Positions 1 to 5,493 of a stretch of 11,904 nt of DNA are shown piece by piece. Location of the stretch: assembly GCA_964236445.1 (NCBI GenBank), contig CAXSDR010000109.1, positions 1 to 11,904 of the forward strand, given 5' to 3'. Both the position numbers and the translations under genes were made by a program. The stretch's first letter is position 1. Each line of letters begins with the position of its first letter. The stretch is from CAXSDR01 sp964236445. Its GTDB lineage: Bacteria; Actinomycetota; Actinomycetes; Motilibacterales; Motilibacteraceae. The notes below the pieces were generated by a model. That model was given only the letters and a program-made list of their open reading frames with translations, was not told where the DNA came from and made no database searches.

Positions 1-490
1 CGACGAAGTCGCGGCGCACCTCGTCGACGCGCCGCGACTCGGTCTGGTCCTCGCCCAGCACCAGCACCAGCCCGTCGGCGAGCGGCGCCACCCGGATCTT
101 GACCGGGCGCAGCCGGGGTCCGTGACCGGTGGACCCCAGCTCCAGCCGCTCCTCGCGGACCTGCGAGTCACGGCGGACCTGGCGCACCAGCGCCACGAGC
201 TGCGACGACGCGAGCGACGTGCCGCGGACCAGCCCGAAGGCGTACGCCGTGGCGCTGGCCAGCACGATGCGGTCGGAGGAGTCGAGCAGGACCGTGGACG
301 CGCTGAGGGCGGCCAGCATGTCGGCGAGCCCGTCGGGCAGCTGTGTGTCGGTCAGCCGGACGCCCGGCGGGGAGCTGACGACGTTGGCGTCGCGTCGACG
401 CGCACGGGCAGCGCCGACCGATGCCACCGCGCCTCCCCCAGCCAGGGCCGAGACCGCGGCCACGAGCGCGACGGAGGTCTCGGCGTCCAC
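1..490 (-). CDS. senX3: SenX3/PhoR-type sensor histidine kinase, N-terminal part (truncated by window edge)
   Basis: Membrane sensor kinase of the phosphate-responsive two-component system, expected to phosphorylate a RegX3/PhoP-type response regulator that would lie beyond the window edge. About 163 residues are visible. A hydrophobic, Ala/Val/Gly-rich segment at residues 5-28 is probably a single membrane anchor, followed by an Arg-rich stop-transfer (ARARRRD). Residues about 45-150 look like a PAS domain. The last visible residues, DEVRRDFV, are the start of the HisKA region that in SenX3 leads into VSHELKTP; the catalytic His itself is outside the window. The GTG at 490 is the first start after an in-frame TAG four codons upstream, and a TAGCAT hexamer lies 6 nt before it, suggesting a leaderless mRNA. 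Divergence from phoU, with gpmA and mshA beyond, is the usual actinobacterial setting. The family call is firm; the SenX3 name rests on context and the DEVRRDFV motif. Confidence 0.85.
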   Translation of the reverse strand, partial: MDAETSVALVAAVSALAGGGAVASVGAARARRRDANVVSSPPGVRLTDTQLPDGLADMLAALSASTVLLDSSDRIVLASATAYAFGLVRGTSLASSQLVALVRQVRRDSQVREERLELGSTGHGPRLRPVKIRVAPLADGLVLVLGEDQTESRRVDEVRRDFV

Positions 491-496
491 AGGGCG

Positions 497-502
497 ATGC
501 TA
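497..502 (-). promoter_or_regulatory. putative -10 element of senX3 (leaderless)
   Basis: On the minus strand TAGCAT fits the actinobacterial TANNNT -10 pattern and ends exactly 6 nt before the GTG start codon, so transcription could begin at the G of GTG. No convincing Shine-Dalgarno sequence precedes the GTG and no clear -35 is visible. Inferred from spacing only. Confidence 0.45.
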
Positions 503-562
503 GGTGCGGCCACCGCCCGCAACGGTGCACAGCGGCGTGCGGGTGTGCAACGGACGTGGGAT

Positions 563-595
563 GTTCATCCTCGCGACCGGGCGCGTTCACCTCGC
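563..595 (+). promoter_or_regulatory. PHO-box-like direct-repeat array between senX3 and phoU
   Basis: Three contiguous 11-bp units: GTTCATCCTCG (563-573), CGACCGGGCGC (574-584, degenerate) and GTTCACCTCGC (585-595). The outer two GTTCA cores are exactly 22 bp (two units) apart. This matches the known architecture of PhoP/RegX3 operators in actinobacteria, which are tandem 11-nt units with a GTTCA core. The array lies in the divergent senX3-phoU gap, where the operator controlling phoU and the kinase operon is commonly found. A further GTTCA core on the opposite strand (611-615) overlaps the proposed phoU -10. Confidence 0.65.
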
Positions 596-608
596 GCCGC
601 CACGGTGG

Positions 609-614
609 TATGAA
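609..614 (+). promoter_or_regulatory. putative -10 element of phoU
   Basis: TATGAA lies 13 bp after the PHO-box array. PhoP-activated promoters often have the operator in place of the -35, which fits this spacing. It predicts a start near 620 and a leader of about 60 nt before the phoU start at 683. The hexamer lacks the conserved final T, so this is tentative. Confidence 0.3.
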
Positions 615-682
615 CCGGGAAGTCTGCAGTGTGGGCGAGCGATCCGACGGTCGACCCCCGCCCGAACCGAGGAGCATGCGAC

Positions 683-1345
683 GTGCGCGACGCCTATCAC
701 GAGGAGCTCGACGCCATCAGCGACGAGCTGGTGGAGATGACACGACTCGTCACCTCAGCGATGTCGCGCGCCTCGACAGCGCTCATCGACGCCGACCTCG
801 CCCTCGCCGAGAGCGTGATCTCCGCAGACGAGCAGATCGACGTCCTGCACCACCTGCTCGAGGACAAGTGCTATCTGCTGTTGGCGCGCCAGCAGCCGGT
901 GGCGACCGACCTGCGCATCATCGTCACGAGCCTGCGCATGAGCGCCGACCTCGAGCGCATGGGAGACCTGGCCCGCCACATCGCGCAGGTTGCCCGCATG
1001 CGTTTCCCGCAGTCGGCCGTGCCTGTCGAGCTGCGCGCGACGCTCACGCAGATGGGGCAGGTGGCCACGCGCATCGTCGCCAAGACCGGCGGGGTCATCG
1101 CGAGCAAGGACGTGAAGATCGCGCTCGAGCTCGAGCGGGACGACGACGAGATGGACGCCCTGCACCGCGAGCTGTTCACGATCCTGCTCGACGACTGGAG
1201 CCACGGGATGGAGGCGGGCATCGACATCACGCTGACCGGTCGCTACTACGAGCGCTTCGCCGACCACGCGGTGTCGGTCGCCCGCCGGGTCGTCTATCTG
1301 GTGACCGGCGAGCACGCCCACGACTACGTGGCCGCCCAGAGCTGA
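683..1345 (+). CDS. phoU: phosphate transport system regulatory protein PhoU
   Basis: PhoU is a cytoplasmic, membrane-associated regulator that links the PstSCAB phosphate transporter to the PhoR/SenX3 kinase and restrains signalling when phosphate is plentiful. The 220 residues begin VRDAYHEELDAISDELVEM and have the family's length of about 220. Two helical-bundle repeats are visible, each with the acidic metal-binding signature: LERMGDLARH around residues 89-98 and YERFADHAVSVARR around 188-201. The GTG at 683 was chosen because GAGGAG (669-674) sits 8 nt upstream; a GTG at 629 in the same frame would add 18 residues unlike the family. The gene diverges from senX3, with a PHO-box array and a -10-like hexamer upstream, so autoregulation by the phosphate regulator is likely. 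It converges with gpmA across 11 bp. Confidence 0.95.
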   Translation: MRDAYHEELDAISDELVEMTRLVTSAMSRASTALIDADLALAESVISADEQIDVLHHLLEDKCYLLLARQQPVATDLRIIVTSLRMSADLERMGDLARHIAQVARMRFPQSAVPVELRATLTQMGQVATRIVAKTGGVIASKDVKIALELERDDDEMDALHRELFTILLDDWSHGMEAGIDITLTGRYYERFADHAVSVARRVVYLVTGEHAHDYVAAQS

Positions 1346-1372
1346 ACCCCGGGCGGCTATTTCCCCTGGTTC
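1344..1372. terminator. imperfect inverted repeat at the phoU/gpmA convergent junction
   Basis: GAACC (1344-1348) pairs with GGTTC (1368-1372), extended by GGG/CCC pairing with a small bulge. It overlaps the phoU stop (1343-1345) and encloses the gpmA stop (1357-1359). There is no T-tract on either side, so intrinsic termination is uncertain. Called from symmetry and position only. Confidence 0.3.
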
Positions 1373-2118
1373 TTGACCGCCTCGATGGACGCGGCCGCGG
1401 CGGCGGGGTCGAGGTAGTCGCCGCCGGTCACCGTCGGGCGGAAGTCGCTGTCGAGGCGGTAGACCAGCGGGATGCCGGTCGGGATGTTGAGCCCGGCGAT
1501 GTCCTCGTCGGACACGCCGTCCAGGTGCTTCACCAGCGCGCGCAGGCTGTTGCCGTGGGCCGCCACCAGCACCGTCTTGCCGGCGGCGAGGTCCGCGACG
1601 ATCGCGTCGTACCAGTAGGGCAGCATGCGGATGCCGACGTCCTCGAGGCACTCGGTGCGCGGTGCGAGCTCCGGCGGCAGCGAGGCATAGCGTGCATCCC
1701 CGGCCTGCGAGAACTCGTCGCCATCGGCGAGCGGCGGCGGCGGGACGTCGTAGGAGCGGCGCCACAGCATGAACTGCTCGTCGCCGAACTCTGCCCTGAC
1801 CTGTGCCTTGTCCTTTCCCTGCAGCGCGCCGTAGTGGCGCTCGTTGAGCCGCCACGACCGGCGCACCGGCAGCCACTGGCGCTGCGCGGCGTCAAGGGCG
1901 ATCTCGGCCGTCTGGATCGCGCGGCGCAGGACCGAGGTGTGAAGCACGTCCGGAAGGACGCCGCTGGCGGCGAGCAGCTCGCCGCCACGGCGGGCCTCGC
2001 CACGGCCTTTCTCGCTCAGCGAGGCGTCCACCCAGCCGGTGAACAGGTTCTTGGCGTTCCACTCGCTCTCGCCGTGGCGCAGCAGGACCAGGGTGTGTGC
2101 GGAAGTCGTCGCAGGCAT
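1357..2118 (-). CDS. gpmA: 2,3-bisphosphoglycerate-dependent phosphoglycerate mutase
   Basis: Cytosolic glycolytic enzyme interconverting 3- and 2-phosphoglycerate through a phosphohistidine intermediate. The 253 residues match the family length. LLRHGESEWN at residues 12-21 carries the phosphorylated His15; RLNERHYGALQGKDK contains Glu93, the probable acid/base residue; AAHGNS contains the second active-site His188. No key residue is missing. The ATG at 2118 has no clear ribosome binding site but is preceded at 6 nt by TAGGCT, indicating a leaderless transcript. It lies 53 bp downstream of mshA on the same strand and upstream of senX3, the same neighbours as gpm1 in Mycobacterium tuberculosis, where mshA, gpm1, senX3 and regX3 lie close together. 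Here phoU lies between gpmA and senX3 on the other strand. Confidence 0.97.
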   Translation of the reverse strand: MPATTSAHTLVLLRHGESEWNAKNLFTGWVDASLSEKGRGEARRGGELLAASGVLPDVLHTSVLRRAIQTAEIALDAAQRQWLPVRRSWRLNERHYGALQGKDKAQVRAEFGDEQFMLWRRSYDVPPPPLADGDEFSQAGDARYASLPPELAPRTECLEDVGIRMLPYWYDAIVADLAAGKTVLVAAHGNSLRALVKHLDGVSDEDIAGLNIPTGIPLVYRLDSDFRPTVTGGDYLDPAAAAASIEAVKNQGK

Positions 2119-2124
2119 GCCCCG

Positions 2125-2130
2125 AGCCTA
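2125..2130 (-). promoter_or_regulatory. putative -10 element of gpmA (leaderless)
   Basis: Minus-strand TAGGCT (TANNNT) ends 6 nt before the gpmA ATG, the same spacing seen at senX3, mshA and the methyltransferase gene. It would give gpmA its own promoter in addition to readthrough from mshA. No -35 element is evident. Confidence 0.45.
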
Positions 2131-2171
2131 GCGAGGCCCACGCTTGGGACCGTCGCGGGAGCGGGCCCGGC

Positions 2172-3509
2172 TCAGCCGCTCACGAGGTCGCGCCTCGGGC
2201 GCCGGTCGGCGCGCAGAGTGGCCGCGTAGGCGTCACGCACAGCAGCTGCGGTCGCGTCCCAGCTGAAACCGAGCGCGTGGCCACGTGCCTGGCGTGCGAG
2301 CTGCGACCGTCGCGAGGGGTCGGCAAGCAGCTCGGCCAGGCAGGCCGCCCACACGGCCGGGTCGTGACCGTCCACGAGCACGCCCGACACCCCGTCTGCG
2401 ACCGCCGTGCGAAGCCCGCCGACACGGGTGGCGACGACGGGGGTGCCGCACGCCTGCGACTCGATCGCGACGAGGCCGAAGGACTCGCTGCGCGACGGCA
2501 CGACCGTCAGGTCGGCTGCGCGATAGAACAGCGGCAACCGGTCGCGGGAGGCGGGTGGCTCGAAGCGGACGACGTCGGCGACCCCGAGCTGCTGCGCCAT
2601 GAGCATGAGGGAGTGCGGCTCGGCGAGGCCCGACCCGCTCGGCCCGCCCACGACCGTCACCGTGAGCCGCGAGCGCAGCGACGGGTCGACCGCGATCATC
2701 CGCGCCACAGCATCGACGAGCACGTCGGGGGCCTTCAGCGGCTGGATGCGCCCGACGAACAGCAGGACCAGCCCGTCGAGCGGCAGCCCCAGAGCGGTGC
2801 GGGCGTCGCGCTGCGAACCCGGCGCGAACACGTCGAGATCGACGCCGGGGGCGGCGACGGAGACACGGTCCGGGTCGGCGCCGTAGAGCGAGACCAGCTG
2901 CGCAGCCTCCTCGTCGGTGTTGGCGACCAGCCGGTCTGCGGCCTGCGCCAGGTGGCGCTCACCCACCTCGCGCGCCAGCGGCTCGGCACGGTCGCCTGCC
3001 GCGAGCGTCGCGTTCTTCACCCTCGCCATCGTGTGCATCGAGTGCACGAGCGGGACGCCCCAGCGCTCGGCTGCGAGCAGACCCACCTGGCCCGAGAGCC
3101 AGTAGTGCGAGTGCACCAGGTCGTAGAAGCCACGCTCGCGCGCCGCCTCGGCGCGCAGCACGCCTGCGGCGAACGCGCACAGCTGGCCCGGGAGGTCTTC
3201 CTTGGCCAGGCCTTCGAAGGGGCCTGCGGCCACGTGTCGCACGAGCACCCCGTCGTCGAGCTGCACGATGCGCGGCTGGTCACTGCGGGTGGCGCGGGTG
3301 AAGATCTCGACGGCCGTGCCCTGCTGGGCCAGCCGGCGGGCGAGCTCGACGACGTAGACGTTCATGCCGCCCGCGTCGCCCGTGCCCGGCTGCTCCAGCG
3401 GCGACGTATGCATGCTGAGCATCGCGACGCGCCGCGGCGGCACGAGCGCCGCCACCGCCCGCCGCAGCCTGCGGGAACGCAGGGAGGAGGGCAGCGATGT
3501 CGGGGGCAC
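2172..3509 (-). CDS. mshA: D-inositol-3-phosphate glycosyltransferase MshA (mycothiol biosynthesis)
   Basis: GT4-family enzyme that transfers GlcNAc from UDP-GlcNAc to 1D-myo-inositol 3-phosphate, the first step of mycothiol synthesis in the cytosol. Family landmarks are clear: HTSPLEQPGTGDAGGMNVYV in the N-terminal Rossmann domain (residues about 34-53), GPFEGLAKEDLPGQLCAF, HSHYWLSGQVG, VGRIQPLKAPD at the start of the donor-binding domain, and the E-x7-E motif in SESFGLVAIESQACGTP. I chose GTG 3509 (445 residues) because GACAAT lies exactly 6 nt upstream, matching the leaderless pattern of its divergent neighbour. An in-frame ATG at 3545 would give 457 residues but has only a poor ribosome binding site. 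The N-terminus before PPRRVAML is variable in this family, so homology does not settle the start. The gene ends 53 bp before gpmA. Confidence 0.96.
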   Translation of the reverse strand: MPPTSLPSSLRSRRLRRAVAALVPPRRVAMLSMHTSPLEQPGTGDAGGMNVYVVELARRLAQQGTAVEIFTRATRSDQPRIVQLDDGVLVRHVAAGPFEGLAKEDLPGQLCAFAAGVLRAEAARERGFYDLVHSHYWLSGQVGLLAAERWGVPLVHSMHTMARVKNATLAAGDRAEPLAREVGERHLAQAADRLVANTDEEAAQLVSLYGADPDRVSVAAPGVDLDVFAPGSQRDARTALGLPLDGLVLLFVGRIQPLKAPDVLVDAVARMIAVDPSLRSRLTVTVVGGPSGSGLAEPHSLMLMAQQLGVADVVRFEPPASRDRLPLFYRAADLTVVPSRSESFGLVAIESQACGTPVVATRVGGLRTAVADGVSGVLVDGHDPAVWAACLAELLADPSRRSQLARQARGHALGFSWDATAAAVRDAYAATLRADRRPRRDLVSG

Positions 3510-3515
3510 GCCTCG

Positions 3516-3521
3516 ATTGTC
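3516..3521 (-). promoter_or_regulatory. putative -10 element of mshA (leaderless)
   Basis: Minus-strand GACAAT keeps the two most conserved -10 bases (A at position 2, T at position 6) and ends 6 nt before GTG 3509. If it is real, the in-frame ATG at 3545 lies upstream of the transcript and cannot be the start from this promoter. Confidence 0.4.
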
Positions 3522-3553
3522 CCCGTCGACCGGCCGGGCACGCATCCAGACCC

Positions 3554-3559
3554 GACAAT
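3554..3559 (+). promoter_or_regulatory. putative -10 element of the methyltransferase gene (leaderless)
   Basis: Plus-strand GACAAT ends 6 nt before ATG 3566. The hexamer and spacing are identical to those proposed for mshA on the opposite strand, 32 bp away, so the two genes appear to share a compact divergent promoter region. Confidence 0.42.
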
Positions 3560-3565
3560 GTGGTC

Positions 3566-4366
3566 ATGCCTGTGCGTCCCTCCGGCGTCGTGACCCGCGG
3601 CACGACATGCGCGAACCGGCTGCGCCGGGTGGATCGGTGGCTGACGGCGACCCACGGCGGGCTGCTGCGGGCGGCCCTCGCCGCCCCCGTGGTCGTCGAC
3701 CTCGGCTTCGGCTCCTCTCCCGTCACCACGCTGGAGCTGGCCCGGCGGATCCATGACGAGCGGGCCGACGCCCAGATCGTCGGGCTCGAGATCGACCCCT
3801 CACGCGTGGCAACGGCCCAACGGTGGGCGCGACCCGGGGTCGGCTTCCGGCGAGGCGGGTTCGAGCTCGAGCTCGATCTCGACGGGCGGACACCGACGTT
3901 GGTCCGGGCGTTCAACGTGCTCCGGCAGTACGACCCGGACGCCGCCGCAGCAGCATGGCGCGAGATGTGCAGGCGCCTCGGGAACGGGCTGCTGGTCGAG
4001 GGCACCTGCGACGAGCTCGGGCGTCGCGCCACTTGGGTCACGCTCGACGCCCACGGCCCGCGCACGCTGACGCTCGCGACGCACGTGCCCTCGCTCGACC
4101 GCCCGAGCTCGCTCGCCGCCCGACTGCCCAAGTCGCTGATCCACCACAACGTGGCCGGTCAGCCCGTCGCCGCCCTGCTCGTCGCGCTCGACCGCGGCTG
4201 GGACGAGGCCGCGGCGTACGCGCCGTTCGGGCAGCGCCAACGCTGGATGCGCGCCGTCGCTAGCGTGCGTGACGCGGGCTGGGACGTGCGCGACCGCGAA
4301 CCGCGGTGGCGGCTCGGGGAGATCACCGTGGGCTGGGCGGCCGTCGCACCCGTCGTCCGGAGCTGA
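3566..4366 (+). CDS. class I SAM-dependent methyltransferase, substrate unknown
   Basis: A 266-residue soluble protein with a Rossmann-type SAM-binding fold. Motif I is VVDLGFGSSP (residues 43-52), unusual in having LGFG where LGxG/DxGxGxG is common, and the acidic ribose-binding segment follows as VGLEIDPSRV (Glu75/Asp77). A later segment, RAFNVLRQYDPDAAAAAW, occupies the position of motifs III-IV, and GNGLLVEGTCDELG resembles a motif VI-like beta strand. The C-terminal part (HHNVAGQPVAALLVALDRGW, then a Trp-rich end) is not one I can match to a substrate. The ATG at 3566 is preferred over an upstream GTG (3497), because a leaderless -10 precedes it and it avoids overlap with mshA. It is divergent from mshA; a link to mycothiol is not shown by the sequence. 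Confidence 0.85.
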   Translation: MPVRPSGVVTRGTTCANRLRRVDRWLTATHGGLLRAALAAPVVVDLGFGSSPVTTLELARRIHDERADAQIVGLEIDPSRVATAQRWARPGVGFRRGGFELELDLDGRTPTLVRAFNVLRQYDPDAAAAAWREMCRRLGNGLLVEGTCDELGRRATWVTLDAHGPRTLTLATHVPSLDRPSSLAARLPKSLIHHNVAGQPVAALLVALDRGWDEAAAYAPFGQRQRWMRAVASVRDAGWDVRDREPRWRLGEITVGWAAVAPVVRS

Positions 4367-4382
4367 CGCTCACCAGCTGGAC
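4355..4382. terminator. bulged inverted repeat spanning the methyltransferase and DUF2516 stop codons
   Basis: GTCC (4355-4358) plus AGCTG (4361-4365) pair with CAGCT (4374-4378) plus GGAC (4379-4382): nine pairs with a 2-nt bulge and an 8-nt loop. Both convergent stop codons (4364-4366 and 4370-4372) lie inside. There is no T-tract, so function as a bidirectional terminator is inferred from position. Confidence 0.35.
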
Positions 4383-4741
4383 CCGCCGGAGGATCGACCA
4401 CGTCCGCCACCTCGTCCGGGGCCGCCGCCCTCGACCTGGCGCAGCGCCGGGCGTACATCGACGAGATAGACGCCCGCGGCGACGACAGCGAGCAACGACA
4501 GGAAGTTCAGCGGGCCGAGCAGCGAGGTCAGCATCAGCAGCACGATCACCGCCGCCACGCCGAGGAAGATCAGCCAGCGCTGCTTCGTCTGCTTGCCGGC
4601 GGCCACGAACGAAGCCTGGCGACGGCGCACCGCATCGGTCAGCGCGACCAGCACGAGGCCGCTCTCGGCGAGCGTGAGAGCGAGCAGGATCCAGCCCTGC
4701 AGGTCGACCGGATGGAACAACGACCCGGGAATGCCTGGCAT
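4370..4741 (-). CDS. DUF2516 family small integral membrane protein
   Basis: A 123-residue membrane protein of unknown function. Three hydrophobic helices are visible at residues about 16-36, 56-74 and 78-96, with KQTKQRW between helices 1 and 2. The segment GVYLVDVRPALRQVEG just after helix 3 matches the VYLVDVRP signature I know from DUF2516 proteins of actinobacteria. The C-terminus is a Gly/Arg/Ser-rich tail (GGGPGRGGGRGR), probably cytoplasmic and disordered. The ATG at 4741 overlaps the TGA of rsiG by one base (TGATG), which implies translational coupling; an in-frame start further upstream would lie within rsiG and add residues unlike the family. Coupling to an anti-sigma gene suggests co-expression, but I cannot assign a role. 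It converges with the methyltransferase gene across 3 bp. Confidence 0.85.
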   Translation of the reverse strand: MPGIPGSLFHPVDLQGWILLALTLAESGLVLVALTDAVRRRQASFVAAGKQTKQRWLIFLGVAAVIVLLMLTSLLGPLNFLSLLAVVAAGVYLVDVRPALRQVEGGGPGRGGGRGRSSGGSSW

Positions 4742-5304
4742 CAGCGACCCGTCAACAGGTCCTGGATCGACGCGTCGCCCTCCCTGTAGCGACGCCCGAT
4801 CTCCGCGGTGCACGCGTCGACGACGTGCTGCACCTCGCGCCGGTCGTGGGAGACGGAGTCCTCGAAGCCGCGGAGCCGCTCTATCGCGGCAAGGAGGTTC
4901 TCGTCGGTGAGCGCACCGAGGTCGGAGAACCCGACATCGGCAACCAGCTGCTCGACCCGGCGGCGGTGGTCGCCGACCCGCGAGGGCTCGACGTGGACGA
5001 ACCGGCTCTCGGCGCGTACGCCGGTGCGCGGGCCCTCGCTGTCGCTCAGGGTGCGGGTCAGCCGTTCGATGAAGTCGTCGTGGGTGTCCACAACGCCACC
5101 GGCGCGGCGCGACTGCTCGGCGCGCAGGATGTCGAGGCGGCCCTGAAGCAGGCGGCGTACGTAGGAGAGGTCGGCCTCCTCCTGCTCGGCATCGCGACGC
5201 AGGCCGCGCACGGCCTCCAGGTCCTGGCCCACGAGGTCGGCCAGATAGTCCGGTGCGAGAACGCGGTCGATGCGTCGGCGTCCGCCGGGTACGAGGTCAC
5301 TCAT
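4741..5304 (-). CDS. rsiG: RsiG/AmfC-family c-di-GMP-responsive anti-sigma factor
   Basis: A 187-residue soluble, helical protein. In Streptomyces, RsiG binds c-di-GMP and in that state sequesters the sporulation sigma factor WhiG; its ligand motif is E(X)3S(X)2R(X)3Q(X)3D, present once on each of two antiparallel coiled-coil helices. Both copies are complete here: E43-S47-R50-Q54-D58 (4816-4863 holds the second copy; 5131-5178 the first) and E148-S152-R155-Q159-D163. The middle (residues about 66-115) is polar and probably a linker, and the C-terminus ends ASIQDLLTGR. The AmfC aerial-mycelium protein of Streptomyces belongs to the same family as I recall it. The ATG at 5304 has CACGAT 6 nt upstream, a weak leaderless -10. 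The gene is coupled to the DUF2516 gene. No sigma factor gene is in the window, so the partner is unknown. The family call is strong because ten spaced residues match. Confidence 0.9.
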   Translation of the reverse strand: MSDLVPGGRRRIDRVLAPDYLADLVGQDLEAVRGLRRDAEQEEADLSYVRRLLQGRLDILRAEQSRRAGGVVDTHDDFIERLTRTLSDSEGPRTGVRAESRFVHVEPSRVGDHRRRVEQLVADVGFSDLGALTDENLLAAIERLRGFEDSVSHDRREVQHVVDACTAEIGRRYREGDASIQDLLTGR

Positions 5305-5373
5305 GCCCGCATCGTGCCACCTCGGGCGCCTCCACCGCTGCCTGCTGGCGGATGAGTTGTGCGGCCGGAAACC

Positions 5374-5401
5374 TCAATCAACGCCAGCCGCATGCCGACG
5401 C
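5374..5401 (+). promoter_or_regulatory. weak sigma-28/WhiG-like promoter candidate upstream of the DUF4388 gene
   Basis: TCAA (5374-5377), a 16-bp spacer, then GCCGACGC (5394-5401). Flagellar/WhiG-class sigma factors recognise TAAA-N14-16-GCCGATAA, so this matches 3 of 4 and 5 of 8 bases with allowed spacing. It would give a leader of roughly 85 nt before GTG 5494. I looked here because the divergent gene is rsiG, so chance matching is a concern. I found no convincing vegetative -10/-35 pair in this 189-bp gap. Confidence 0.2.
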
Positions 5402-5493
5402 TAGGACAGCGAGGCAACACCCGCCATCCGGACGGTCCGTAGCGCCGAATGGTGGACAGCGCACGATCCCGCACCACGACGAAGGAGCAACGC

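Noticed and set aside
421..2229. A 602-codon open frame on the plus strand running across phoU and gpmA
   Set aside because: It is antisense to gpmA and out of frame with phoU, Arg/Ala/Gly-rich, with no recognisable family; a typical high-GC shadow frame.
2097..3593. A 498-codon plus-strand frame antisense to mshA
   Set aside because: His/Arg/Gly-rich shadow of MshA codons; no domain and no promoter.
5305..5493. Riboswitch or small RNA in the rsiG-DUF4388 gap (for example a c-di-GMP riboswitch)
   Set aside because: I see no GEMM-type conserved core or convincing stem set; nothing beyond the weak promoter candidate.
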